DNA from: Paenibacillus foliorum
Lineage (GTDB): Bacteria; Bacillota; Bacilli; Paenibacillales; NBRC-103111
Reading direction: 5' to 3'
Assembly: GCF_013141765.1 (NCBI RefSeq)
Contig: NZ_WHOD01000105.1
Location: 1 to 64,000, forward strand
Length of the DNA: 64,000 bases
How positions within the stretch are numbered: position 1 is the stretch's first letter; the number at the start of each line of letters is the position of its first letter. A model generated the notes under the pieces. It ran no database searches, was not told the DNA's origin, and saw nothing but the letters and a program-made list of their open reading frames with translations. Positions 25,330-33,855 of this stretch are shown here, one piece after another. A program made the position numbers and the translations under genes.

Positions 25330-26268
25330 CTATCTTTTAGACCTAGGCACCTCGTAGCTCCAATGATCCCTAGCCAAATAGGTACAATCATGAATTTGTT
25401 TCGCTTCCTGTACTAATAGCTCAGCCTCATCCTTCTGATAGCGCGAGCTAATGTGGGTCAAAATCAACGCTTCCACTCCCGCTTCTTGAGCAGCACGTGC
25501 AGCGTCCATAGCTGTAGAGTGATCGTATTCTACAGCCAGATGCTTCTTCTGCTCAGCGAACGTTGCCTCATGAACCAATACGTTAGCACCTCGTGCTAGC
25601 TTGCTTGAATTCTCACACGGCTGAGTGTCTCCTAAGATGGTTACAACGCGTCCCGGATAAGAAGGGCCTATATACTCCCTTGCATTCAAGGAAGTGCCAT
25701 CATCTAATGTAACGTCGACTCCCTGCTTGAGCTTACCGAACAAAGGACCGGAGGTGATTCCAAGTTGCTTGAGCTTTTCCACAAGCAGACGTCCTTTTTG
25801 TGGTTTTTCGACGATTCGATAACCGTGGCTGTCCACCCGATGAATAAGTGGTGCAAGGCTGACCACAAATTGCTCATCCTCGAACAGCACTGTTTCCTCC
25901 GATACATCAAACTCTTGAATGATAAGCTCATAAGACAAATGAGCCTGACTCAAGCTCAATGCAGTCAATATAAACTGTTCGGTCCCCTTCGGGCCATAAA
26001 CTGTAAACGGCGTATCTCCACCTTGGTAAGAACGGCTTGTTAGCAAGCCAGGTATTCCGTAAATATGGTCACCATGCAGATGAGTAATAAACAGTTTTTC
26101 CAGCTTACCAATGCGTATTGGGGACCTCAAGGCCTGATGCTGCGTCCCCTCTCCACAATCGAACATCCAATATGTATTCCGTTCAGCTAACAGGTTCAGG
26201 ATGATCGATGTAACATTCCGATCTTTTGAAGGCATGCCAGCACCTGTACCAAGAAAGTAAATTTCCAA
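25330..26268 (-). CDS. rnz: Ribonuclease Z (tRNA 3'-processing)
   Basis: RNase Z removes the 3' trailer of tRNA precursors lacking encoded CCA. The metallo-beta-lactamase fold is clear: FLGTGAGMPSKDRN, FDCGEGTQHQ, the zinc motif THLHGDHIYGIPGLL, ILGDTQPCENS, VHEATFAEQ and LILTHISSRY. The 312 residues match the usual bacterial short form. The start is TTG at 26268, giving MEIYFLGTG. Confidence 0.96.
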   Translation of the reverse strand: MEIYFLGTGAGMPSKDRNVTSIILNLLAERNTYWMFDCGEGTQHQALRSPIRIGKLEKLFITHLHGDHIYGIPGLLTSRSYQGGDTPFTVYGPKGTEQFILTALSLSQAHLSYELIIQEFDVSEETVLFEDEQFVVSLAPLIHRVDSHGYRIVEKPQKGRLLVEKLKQLGITSGPLFGKLKQGVDVTLDDGTSLNAREYIGPSYPGRVVTILGDTQPCENSSKLARGANVLVHEATFAEQKKHLAVEYDHSTAMDAARAAQEAGVEALILTHISSRYQKDEAELLVQEAKQIHDCTYLARDHWSYEVPRSKR

Positions 26269-26315
26269 ACCTCATCTACTCCGTTTCATGCTTTCTTCAT
26301 GTAAACATAGGGAAA

Positions 26316-26343
26316 AGAGTGGAGTCGATGTCAACTCCACTCT
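26316..26343 (-). terminator. Intrinsic terminator after metH
   Basis: AGAGTGGAGT and ACTCCACTCT form a perfect 10-bp stem with TTTTCC next on the minus strand. It is just past the metH stop codon. Confidence 0.8.
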
Positions 26344-26355
26344 GCATTAGCATGC

Positions 26356-29300
26356 CTAACTTTTGTCTACATTAAAATAACGGGCCTCCGGATGTGCAAA
26401 TACTATAGCCGATACAGATGCTTCCGGCTCCATCATACTTCCTTCAGTTAATTCTACCCCGATATCTTCAGGATTTAACAAGGCAAACAGCTGCTGCTGA
26501 TCGTCTAAATTAGGACAAGCTGGATAACCGAAGGAGAATCTTTGTCCACGATATTTCGCGCCAAAGCGCTCCTGCATCGACATGCCTGCCGGATCAGGGA
26601 AGCCCCAGACATCACGCATCATCTCATGAACACGTTCCGCAAGTGCCTCAGCTGTTTCTAATGCAGAAGACTGCAGCGCATGGGATCGCAGATAATCTCC
26701 ATTATCACGCCATTCTTTAGCCTTCTCGTTGATTCCATGACCAGCTGTAACCACCAGGAATCCGACGTAATCCATTTCCCCACTGTCAACAGACTTCAAG
26801 AAATCTGCCAGACATAAGAATGGTTCTTTATCCTGACGTGGAAATGAGAATGTTTGAAGCAGCTTGGAAGGGTCATTAGGGTCATATACCAGCACGTCGT
26901 TGCCCGAAGATTGCGCTGGGAAGAACCGATACATACCATGAGCGCAAATAATTCCCTCTTTTTGCGCTTGAGCAAAGATATCGTCCACTGTTTCCTTTAA
27001 TTGAACGGCTTTTGAATCCTTCTCCGCTAAAAGCTTATCCACTTTTCCTTTTAAACCTAGATGATGACCCAACAGCATTTGCATATTTACATAAGGCATA
27101 ATATGACTGATCGGATAATCTCGGATAACTCGGCGCTCCAGATCAGGCGGAACCTGAACAGGAAGCGTTTTGTCTATGGACGATGTTTTAACACGTGTCA
27201 ACACTGGCATTGTTTCTTCCTTTTTGCCAGCTTCCATTACATCCGATTCCTTGCTTTCACGCAACTCCTTAATCAATTGCTGCCTCTGCACAGGGTCGCT
27301 AAGCTTATTGGCTATATCTAAGCCATCCATCGCATCCTTAGCATATAACACCATGCCCTCATATTCCGGTGCAATACGTGTCTTGGTAAATTTACGAGTT
27401 AATGCCGCACCCCCAACCATAATGGGAACATCAATGCCTGCATTCTTCAAATCCTGGGCTGTGATGATCATTTGCTGAGCTGATTTAACCAATAGCCCCG
27501 ACAAACCGATTGCATCCGCTTTTTCTCGGCGGAACGCTTCAATCAACTGCTCAGGCGGAACCTTAATGCCTAGGTTGATGATTTTATAACCATTATTGGA
27601 AAGGATGATCTCCACCAGATTCTTCCCGATATCATGAACATCGCCTTTTACTGTTGCAAGAATGATTTTCCCTTTAACCGCGCTCTCCGTCTTCTCCATA
27701 AATTGCTCCAGATGTGAAACGGAGGCTTTCATAACCTCGGCACTTTGAAGCACCTCTGCGACAATAAGCTCGTTGTTATTAAATAAGCGACCTACCTCTT
27801 CCATCCCTCTCATCAAAGGTCCATTAATGATTTCAAGAGGGTGATATTTGGCTCTCGCCTCATCCAGATCGGGAATTAAGCCTTCCTTCGTCCCTTCTAC
27901 AACATAAGATGCAAGCCGCTCTTCAAGGGATAGATTGGAGATTTTCTCTTTCTTCTCAACCTTCTTGACACGGAAATGAGCAACAAACTCGGCAAGCGTG
28001 TCATCATTCGTATTGTAAATAAGCTCTTCAGATAGACGGCGCTCTTCCTCTGGGATAGAAGCATATCTCTCCAAAGCTTCCGTGTTGACAATCGCATAGT
28101 CCAAACCTGCTTTTGTACAATGGTACAAATAAACAGCATTCAATACTTCCCGTCCTGCAGGCGGCAACCCAAAGGAAACGTTGCTTAATCCAAGTATGGT
28201 CTGTGTGTCCGGCATAGCCTGTTTAATAAGTCGAATACCTTCTATCGTTTCCTTGGCAGAACCGATATATTGCTGGTCACCTGTTCCAACTGGGAAAACC
28301 AACGGATCAAAAATAATATCCTTAGGATTCATCCCGTATTTGTGCACTAGAAGATCATGTGAGCGCTGTGCAACCTCCAGCTTGTCTTGTGCAGTAATTG
28401 CTTGGCCCCGCTCATCTATTGTACCAACGACGGCAGCTGCCCCATAACGATGAATTAGAGGAACAACACTTTCAAACTTCTCTTCTCCGTCCTCCAAATT
28501 GATGGAGTTAATGATCGCTTTACCTTGTGAATATTTAAGTCCCAGTTCGATTACCTTTGTATCGGTGGAATCTAACATTAAAGGAACCTTAACCTTTTTA
28601 ACTACTAGCTCTAGAAACTTAATCATATCACTGACTTCATCGCGGTCCGGATCCTGCAAGCAGACGTCGACTACAGCCGCTCCACCTTTAACTTGTGCTC
28701 TTGCAATCTCAGAAGCCTCTTCATATTTGCCTTCGGCAATTAATCGTTTGAATTTACGAGAACCTAGAACGTTCGTTCTCTCACCGACCATATACGGGCG
28801 GTTTGCATCTTCAATAAAAACCGTTTCAATACCAGAAACCGCAGGAGGATGCGCAGCAGCATGCTGCCGCGGCTTATAAGGCGCCAATGCCTCAGCCATC
28901 GCACGAATATGATCCGGTGTTGTTCCACAGCATCCACCGGCCATGTTAAGCCATCCTTGCTCAGCAAACCCAGCCAGCTTCTTAGCAAGTGATTCCGGAG
29001 ATTCATGATACTTACCGTTCTCATCCGGAAGCCCTGCATTTGGATAGCAGCTTACAGCCGTTTGTGCCAAATCGGATAAAGTCCGGATGTGGTCTCTCAT
29101 GAATTCTGGTCCTGTAGCACAGTTCAGACCAAAGGTAACGGGGTCAAGATGCTCCATAGAGATGTAGAAGGACTCAATATTTTGACCTGCTAACGTTGTG
29201 CCCATCGGCTCAATCGTACCCGAGATCATAATCGGCAGCTTATAACCTAATGTGTCGAAAGCTTTGCGGATACCAATACTCCCAGCTTTCACATTCAATG

Positions 29301-29799
29301 CATCCTGAGAAGTTTCCAGCAGTAAAGCATCAACTCCACCCTCAATTAGCGCCAATGCCTGCTCGTAATAGCTGTCTACTAGTTCATCAAAAGTGACCCC
29401 CCCTGTTACGGATAAGGTCTTGGTTGTTGGTCCCATAGCTCCTGCTACATATCGAGGCCATTCAGGAGTACTATATTTTTTAGCTGCATCTACAGCCAGC
29501 TTAGCCAGAATAAGATTGATCTCTCTTGCCCGATCCTGCAAATCATAATCCGCCAAAACAACACTAGATGCTCCGAACGTATTGGATTCAATAATATCTG
29601 CACCAGCTTCGAAATAAGCCTCATGTATTTTTTTAATGACATCTGGACGGGTGATAGCCAAATACTCGTTGCATCCATCAAGATCATCGCCACCAAAATC
29701 CTCAGCGGTTAAATTCTCTTGTTGGATCATTGTACCCATGGCACCGTCTAATATCATAATTTTTTTCTTTAATTGCTCTTGTAAAGTTGGTTTACTCAT
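26356..29799 (-). CDS. metH: Cobalamin-dependent methionine synthase
   Basis: MetH transfers a methyl group from methyltetrahydrofolate to homocysteine through cobalamin. All four modules are present in 1147 residues. The homocysteine domain has zinc cysteines in NCATGPEF and MAGGCCGTT. The pterin-binding domain contains NVLGSRKFKRLI and MLDSTDTKV. The B12 domain has the axial-ligand motif DVHDIGKNLV, and the C-terminal AdoMet activation domain has FSFGYPACPNLDDQ. ATG at 29799 follows GAAGGGAAGA. Expression is probably from the promoter at 29941-29969; no SAM or cobalamin riboswitch was seen in the leader. Confidence 0.97.
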   Translation of the reverse strand: MSKPTLQEQLKKKIMILDGAMGTMIQQENLTAEDFGGDDLDGCNEYLAITRPDVIKKIHEAYFEAGADIIESNTFGASSVVLADYDLQDRAREINLILAKLAVDAAKKYSTPEWPRYVAGAMGPTTKTLSVTGGVTFDELVDSYYEQALALIEGGVDALLLETSQDALNVKAGSIGIRKAFDTLGYKLPIMISGTIEPMGTTLAGQNIESFYISMEHLDPVTFGLNCATGPEFMRDHIRTLSDLAQTAVSCYPNAGLPDENGKYHESPESLAKKLAGFAEQGWLNMAGGCCGTTPDHIRAMAEALAPYKPRQHAAAHPPAVSGIETVFIEDANRPYMVGERTNVLGSRKFKRLIAEGKYEEASEIARAQVKGGAAVVDVCLQDPDRDEVSDMIKFLELVVKKVKVPLMLDSTDTKVIELGLKYSQGKAIINSINLEDGEEKFESVVPLIHRYGAAAVVGTIDERGQAITAQDKLEVAQRSHDLLVHKYGMNPKDIIFDPLVFPVGTGDQQYIGSAKETIEGIRLIKQAMPDTQTILGLSNVSFGLPPAGREVLNAVYLYHCTKAGLDYAIVNTEALERYASIPEEERRLSEELIYNTNDDTLAEFVAHFRVKKVEKKEKISNLSLEERLASYVVEGTKEGLIPDLDEARAKYHPLEIINGPLMRGMEEVGRLFNNNELIVAEVLQSAEVMKASVSHLEQFMEKTESAVKGKIILATVKGDVHDIGKNLVEIILSNNGYKIINLGIKVPPEQLIEAFRREKADAIGLSGLLVKSAQQMIITAQDLKNAGIDVPIMVGGAALTRKFTKTRIAPEYEGMVLYAKDAMDGLDIANKLSDPVQRQQLIKELRESKESDVMEAGKKEETMPVLTRVKTSSIDKTLPVQVPPDLERRVIRDYPISHIMPYVNMQMLLGHHLGLKGKVDKLLAEKDSKAVQLKETVDDIFAQAQKEGIICAHGMYRFFPAQSSGNDVLVYDPNDPSKLLQTFSFPRQDKEPFLCLADFLKSVDSGEMDYVGFLVVTAGHGINEKAKEWRDNGDYLRSHALQSSALETAEALAERVHEMMRDVWGFPDPAGMSMQERFGAKYRGQRFSFGYPACPNLDDQQQLFALLNPEDIGVELTEGSMMEPEASVSAIVFAHPEARYFNVDKS

Positions 29800-29940
29800 T
29801 CTTATCTTCCCTTCAATGACATCCGTCCGACAACTGTCTTGTAAATGTTGAATTTAGTTTGAGAATCTTAAAGGAATAACGTGAATTTTCAAGAATAATG
29901 TAAATCTAAGTGTAACAGAAAGCGATGGTCATGAAAAGAT

Positions 29941-29969
29941 AGAATACATCACAATCAAAGTAAATGCAA
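29941..29969 (-). promoter_or_regulatory. Candidate metH promoter
   Basis: On the minus strand TTGCAT and TATTCT are separated by 17 bases, giving a leader of about 135 bases. It is a reasonable but not ideal sigma-A match. Confidence 0.4.
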
Positions 29970-30070
29970 TGATCCCTATCGGATTTATCAAGTTTCGATA
30001 TCGACAGAATCTTCTACTTCCACTATAATACATCTTAGAGCATTAATATCATAATGAAAGAGGGATGACC

Positions 30071-30613
30071 ATGGCTGAAATTAGAATCCGCAATTCTAAC
30101 GATCGCATATCTGGTGAACAAAATGTGAAGGCATTTTTGGATAAGCAAGAAGTATTATACGAGCATTGGGATGCCACTAAGCTTCCGCAAGAGCTTCAAG
30201 AGAAATTCATTTTATCTGATGAGGAAAAAGCACAAATCCTGTCCACGTTTGATTCCGAAATCAACGACTTGGCAGGCCGACGCGGCTACAAAACTTGGGA
30301 CCTTATTGCTCTCTCCGATGCAACACCTAATCTAGATGAGTTGCTGAAAAAATTTGAGCAAGTTCACACACACACCGAAGATGAGGTTCGCGCCATTACA
30401 GCTGGGAAAGGTATCTTTATTATTAAAGGTACAGATGATGTAGGCTACTTTGACGTAGAGCTTGAGGCTGGTGATGTAATCTCCGTCCCTGAACATAAGG
30501 CGCACTTCTTTACATTAATGGATAACCGTCAGATCGTTGCAGTACGTCTCTTTATCGAAACAGAAGGCTGGATAGCACATCCATATGCTGACTCTTCCTT
30601 CCAAAAATCATAA
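30071..30613 (+). CDS. mtnD: Acireductone dioxygenase
   Basis: MtnD is a cupin enzyme of the methionine salvage pathway that oxidises acireductone to the keto-acid precursor of methionine when iron-bound. The metal motif HTHTEDEVR is present, with the fourth ligand in VPEHKAHFF. The length of 180 residues is normal. ATG at 30071 is chosen because AAAGAGGG lies six bases upstream; an ATG two codons earlier abuts that site. It lies next to metH but on the opposite strand; other mtn genes are not in the window. Confidence 0.93.
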   Translation: MAEIRIRNSNDRISGEQNVKAFLDKQEVLYEHWDATKLPQELQEKFILSDEEKAQILSTFDSEINDLAGRRGYKTWDLIALSDATPNLDELLKKFEQVHTHTEDEVRAITAGKGIFIIKGTDDVGYFDVELEAGDVISVPEHKAHFFTLMDNRQIVAVRLFIETEGWIAHPYADSSFQKS

Positions 30614-30624
30614 AAACACATCAA

Positions 30625-30662
30625 AACCCGTCAGATCCTCTTAGAGGAACTGGCGGGTTTTT
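30625..30662 (+). terminator. Intrinsic terminator after mtnD
   Basis: AACCCGTCA..TGGCGGGTT forms the outer stem, with GATCCTCTTAGAGGA-type inner pairing, followed by TTTTTC on the plus strand. Confidence 0.75.
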
Positions 30663-30699
30663 CATCCTACATTTGTAGAATTGAACTTCTTGCAAGCAG

Positions 30700-31497
30700 T
30701 TATTTAGAAATAATATCGATGATGCCTTGTATCTCTCTGAGGTTAACAATTTCGTGTGCAGGTACAATTTCACTAGCGCGCTTCAAACCGTGACGATTGA
30801 TCCACATGTTCGACATTCCAACACGATTGGACCCGAGTATGTCAGTTGTCAGCTTATCCCCGATCATAACTCCCTCATCTGCGTTAATGTCCAATAGCTG
30901 CATTGCATGCTGGAAGATTGAAACGTCAGGTTTACCCACACCGAAATTTCCCGAAATAACAATATGATCGAAATATGCTGCAAGCTCAGGCACTCCAGCA
31001 AGCTTTTCTTTCTGTAAATCCGGAGATCCATTTGTTAAAAGAAGCAGCTTGTAGTTTCCCTTCAACTGGTTCAAAACCTCAAAGGTTTCATCATAAACAA
31101 TAGGTCGGCTGCGGCGTTCTGCTGGGAACAATTCTCCCAAACGGTATCCAAGCTCTGGATTATCCACTCCAAGCGCTTTCAATCCACGTGTCCATGATTC
31201 GGTACGATATCCCGGAGCAAGCTGTTCAAGCTTGCGGAAATTTTCGTTCTCTCCCTCTGTAAAATTAGCCCAGAGACCTTCAAAAGGATTGATTCCAATC
31301 AGTTGAGTGAAAGGAAATGTTTCAAAGGTTTGATAAAGAGCACGCGCTTCCTTTCTGACTGCTTCTTCTAGTGCTTTAGGTTCAACCTGCACATGCTTAG
31401 CAGCTTCCTCACAAGTTGCTTGAAAAGATTCATTAACACTTCGATCATCCCACAGCAGGGTATCATCTAAATCAAATAATACGGCTTGAATCGTCAT
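30700..31497 (-). CDS. HAD-family phosphatase (YfnB-like)
   Basis: A haloacid dehalogenase-type hydrolase of 265 residues. Motif I is LFDLDDTLLWDD (aspartate nucleophile), motif II LLLLTNGSPD, motif III lysine in VGKPDVSIFQHA, and motif IV MIGDKLTTDILG. A helical cap lies between motifs I and II. The substrate cannot be assigned. ATG at 31497 has AGAGGA eight bases upstream. It converges on mtnD, but nothing in its sequence links it to methionine salvage. Confidence 0.88.
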   Translation of the reverse strand: MTIQAVLFDLDDTLLWDDRSVNESFQATCEEAAKHVQVEPKALEEAVRKEARALYQTFETFPFTQLIGINPFEGLWANFTEGENENFRKLEQLAPGYRTESWTRGLKALGVDNPELGYRLGELFPAERRSRPIVYDETFEVLNQLKGNYKLLLLTNGSPDLQKEKLAGVPELAAYFDHIVISGNFGVGKPDVSIFQHAMQLLDINADEGVMIGDKLTTDILGSNRVGMSNMWINRHGLKRASEIVPAHEIVNLREIQGIIDIISK

Positions 31498-31553
31498 CAC
31501 GTTGTTCCTCTTTCCCCAAATAACTTATAAATTCTTATTGTTATATATTTGTA

Positions 31554-32063
31554 CTACTCTGTTTTAAAAGTTACCGAATGTTGTTCTGCAAACTCTTTCA
31601 AACGTTCTGATACTTCTGTGATATCAATTCGATGGTAAACCCGCGTAAATACCCATTTACCGCCTTTACCTTGTAACGAAATAACCACAGCATCCTTGGA
31701 AATCACTATCTCCTGAATTTGTGATGGCTCAACTCTTTTATCTCCGGTAAACCTTCGTGTGCTCAAAAAGTTTTTACCGATTTTAATGAATGGGCGTCTA
31801 ACTAAGAAAGTAAATAATCCAAGCAATATGTAACTCCCGCCTGTAATCCAATAGAGATTATCGTCCTGGTATGTATTTCGGAAGGCAACATAACAAAATA
31901 TGCCGACAAAGACAAAAAGAAGCGGCATAAGCCAATTGCGCCCCTTGATCGTTATTGTACCGTCTGAAACAGCCTCGCTCACCAGTGGCTTGCCTTGCTT
32001 CGCTCTACCCTTATTCGTTATTTTCGTGTTTTTCTGGACCATTCGTTCCCACTTACGTGACAT
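31554..32063 (-). CDS. Conserved hypothetical membrane protein (169 aa)
   Basis: The protein has a basic N-terminus (MSRKWERMVQKNTKITNKGRA), two closely spaced hydrophobic helices at about residues 45-60 and 75-90, and a soluble C-terminal beta-rich part (IKIGKNFLSTRRFTGDKRV, VISLQGKGGKWVFTRVYHRI) resembling a small PH-like domain. I do not know its function. ATG at 32063 has GAGGAG with a normal gap; a frame five codons longer begins inside that site. It sits between a HAD phosphatase gene and ynzC. Confidence 0.75.
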   Translation of the reverse strand: MSRKWERMVQKNTKITNKGRAKQGKPLVSEAVSDGTITIKGRNWLMPLLFVFVGIFCYVAFRNTYQDDNLYWITGGSYILLGLFTFLVRRPFIKIGKNFLSTRRFTGDKRVEPSQIQEIVISKDAVVISLQGKGGKWVFTRVYHRIDITEVSERLKEFAEQHSVTFKTE

Positions 32064-32170
32064 AGCATTTCTCCTCAAAGGATGTTTTCAATGGCTTACA
32101 ATTGATACAATTATTCATTCTCCAAAGCAGAGTGCTGCTTAAGAACAATTAATCAGAAGATTAATTGTTC

Positions 32171-32368
32171 TTATTGCTTGTCCTCTTTATCAACCAGTGT
32201 TATGTTATCCAGTTGATTACGGAGTGAATTTTTGAATCCTTCAATATACCGCTTACGCAATACATTGCGCTCTTCAATTTCTTCATCAGTCAGCCCTACT
32301 GACTTAGCTTTACGAGCTAGTTCATTAATTCGCTTGATATCCTGTTCGTGTTCTGATTCACTACTCAT
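32171..32368 (-). CDS. ynzC: DUF896 (YnzC-like) protein
   Basis: The 65-residue protein shows the DUF896 helical-hairpin pattern: IKRINELARKAKSVGLTDEEIEER followed by LRKRYIEGFKNSLRNQLDNI. In B. subtilis ynzC belongs to the lexA-linked yneA-yneB-ynzC SOS operon. Here it follows the yneA-like gene on the same strand with yneB absent, so SOS control is likely. The molecular role is unknown. Confidence 0.9.
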   Translation of the reverse strand: MSSESEHEQDIKRINELARKAKSVGLTDEEIEERNVLRKRYIEGFKNSLRNQLDNITLVDKEDKQ

Positions 32369-32492
32369 GCCAGTCCTCCCAGTATGTATAGCCTATGTCG
32401 TTAATACAATTTCACAAATCCAATAAATACACCAACCTCTACTTTGACATTACAGGTTTCGATTGTCAAGAGTGACCGCTCAATATTGACTG

Positions 32493-32858
32493 TCAAGGTA
32501 ATTGAAGAAGTTGACCTTCTTGCAATAAATTCGACTTCAAACCATTTAACAATTTAATCTCATACATATATTCACGGACATCCTGTCCTTTAGGTGCGTG
32601 TTGATTCGCTATCTTCCAAAGAGTATCCCCTTTTTCAATTTCAAAGGTTTGTTTTATATGACTGCTGCTTGACGCTGCAAGAGCATCCTGATCTCCACCC
32701 AGCATGGGAGCACATAAACTGAAGACTAAAACAAGCACAACAGCAGCAAGCAAAATAAAGAATCTAGATAATTTCGTTTTGCGACTGTCACTATGTGCAG
32801 TATGTTTAGAATTAGTGGGACCAGCAGAACGATGAAATAATTGTTCATTCATATACAT
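32493..32858 (-). CDS. yneA: YneA-like SOS cell-division suppressor (LysM)
   Basis: The protein has a basic N-terminal part, one membrane helix (FFILLAAVVLVLVFSLCAP, about residues 33-51) and an extracellular LysM domain (EIEKGDTLWKIANQHAPKGQDV..NGLKSNLLQEGQLLQL). This is the layout of YneA, which delays division during the SOS response in Bacillus. It is transcribed divergently from lexA, and its promoter is overlapped by SOS boxes. The N-terminus is longer than in B. subtilis. An ATG two codons downstream is an alternative start. Confidence 0.88.
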   Translation of the reverse strand: MYMNEQLFHRSAGPTNSKHTAHSDSRKTKLSRFFILLAAVVLVLVFSLCAPMLGGDQDALAASSSSHIKQTFEIEKGDTLWKIANQHAPKGQDVREYMYEIKLLNGLKSNLLQEGQLLQLP

Positions 32859-32872
32859 AATAAAATCACTCC

Positions 32873-32886
32873 CAAACGTTTGTTCT
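32873..32886. promoter_or_regulatory. Degenerate LexA (SOS) box
   Basis: CAAACGTTTGTTCT partly matches the Gram-positive SOS box CGAAC-N4-GTTCG. It lies between the yneA promoter and gene. Confidence 0.4.
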
Positions 32887-32893
32887 TGTTTTT

Positions 32894-32922
32894 AATTTAA
32901 CACGAACACTTGTTTGTGTCAA
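32894..32922 (-). promoter_or_regulatory. yneA promoter
   Basis: On the minus strand TTGACA and TAAATT are separated by 17 bases. The SOS box at 32903-32916 lies inside the spacer, so LexA would block RNA polymerase. Confidence 0.7.
32903..32916. promoter_or_regulatory. LexA (SOS) box in the yneA promoter
   Basis: CGAACACTTGTTTG matches CGAAC-N4-GTTCG at all but one conserved position. Confidence 0.85.
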
Positions 32923-32930
32923 CGTATTTT

Positions 32931-32944
32931 CGAACTTATGTTTG
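32931..32944. promoter_or_regulatory. LexA (SOS) box upstream of lexA
   Basis: CGAACTTATGTTTG matches the SOS box with one mismatch and lies next to the lexA -35 element. Confidence 0.85.
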
Positions 32945-32970
32945 TACGAACTCCGGTTCTATGTTATACT
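32942..32970 (+). promoter_or_regulatory. lexA promoter
   Basis: TTGTAC (32942-32947) and TATACT (32965-32970) are separated by 17 bases; an SOS box fills the spacer. Confidence 0.75.
32947..32960. promoter_or_regulatory. LexA (SOS) box in the lexA promoter
   Basis: CGAACTCCGGTTCT matches the SOS box with one mismatch and lies between the -35 and -10 of lexA, so autorepression is expected. Confidence 0.85.
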
Positions 32971-33004
32971 TTTTTCAATAATTACCCATACGGGAGTGAT
33001 TCAG

Positions 33005-33628
33005 ATGAGTAAACTATCCATTCGTCAACTGGCGATTTTGGATTTTATTAAGAATGAAGTCAAGGATAAGGGCTACCCTCCATCCGTGCGTGAGATCGGA
33101 GAGGCAGTTGGACTTGCTTCCAGCTCCACGGTTCATGGACATTTGGAGCGACTAGAGAAAAAAGGACTTATTCGTCGTGACCCAACGAAACCAAGAGCGA
33201 TCGAAATTACCGACGGCTCCTCTTCAGAAGGCACACAATTCGCTCTCTCTGTAGCACGTGTTCCGTTAATCGGGCGCGTAACCGCAGGTGTTCCCATCAC
33301 AGCCACAGAGAACATCGAGGATTATTTCCCGCTTCCTAGCCATTATGTAGGTGACTACAACGTATTCATGCTTAGCGTAGTCGGCGAAAGTATGATCGAT
33401 GCGGGCATTCATAATGGCGACTATGTAATTGTTAGACAGCAGCAGTCTGCTAACAATGGAGATATCGTGGTTGCAATGACAGAAGATGATGAAGCTACTG
33501 TTAAGCGCTTCTACAAAGAAAAGGATCATTTCCGTCTACAGCCTGAGAACGTAACTATGGAGCCGATCCTATTAGACCAAGTCACGATTCTTGGTCGAGT
33601 TGTAGGCGTATTCCGAGATATCCATTAA
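33005..33628 (+). CDS. lexA: LexA SOS repressor
   Basis: LexA represses SOS genes and cleaves itself when RecA is activated. The 207-residue protein has a winged-helix DNA-binding domain (SKLSIRQLAILDFIK, YPPSVREIGEAVGLASSSTVHGHL). The Ala-Gly cleavage site is in RVTAGVP. The catalytic serine is in VVGESMIDAGI and the lysine in EATVKRFYKE. ATG at 33005 follows GGGAGTGA; the frame opens further upstream but runs through the promoter. Its own promoter and the divergent yneA promoter both carry SOS boxes. Confidence 0.97.
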   Translation: MSKLSIRQLAILDFIKNEVKDKGYPPSVREIGEAVGLASSSTVHGHLERLEKKGLIRRDPTKPRAIEITDGSSSEGTQFALSVARVPLIGRVTAGVPITATENIEDYFPLPSHYVGDYNVFMLSVVGESMIDAGIHNGDYVIVRQQQSANNGDIVVAMTEDDEATVKRFYKEKDHFRLQPENVTMEPILLDQVTILGRVVGVFRDIH

Positions 33629-33676
33629 ACCTATTGAAGGCTTCCTTTCTAACGGGTATAAGACTGAAAACAAATA

Positions 33677-33722
33677 AAGCCAAGAAGCGGTCACAAGACC
33701 TGATTCTTGGCTTATATTTTTT
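33677..33722 (+). terminator. Intrinsic terminator after lexA
   Basis: AAGCCAAGAA (33677-33686) pairs with TTCTTGGCTT (33704-33713), with a T-rich tail on the plus strand. Confidence 0.8.
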
Positions 33723-33781
33723 ATTTACCCTAATTCAATAAACATTCTTCTTACTTTTGAAGTCAAACACTCTCTCACCCC

Positions 33782-33838
33782 AAAAAAAGAAAAGCCCCTC
33801 AACCACACGAACCAAGGTCCGTGATAGTCGAGGGGCTA
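33782..33838 (-). terminator. Intrinsic terminator after glnA
   Basis: AGCCCCTC and GAGGGGCT form the closing stem (33793-33837), and the minus strand continues into a T-rich run. It follows the glnA stop codon. Confidence 0.8.
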
Positions 33839-33855
33839 TTAATTATTAACTTCTC

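Noticed and set aside
29800..29969. SAM (S-box) or cobalamin riboswitch before metH
   Set aside because: The conserved core elements could not be found on the minus strand.
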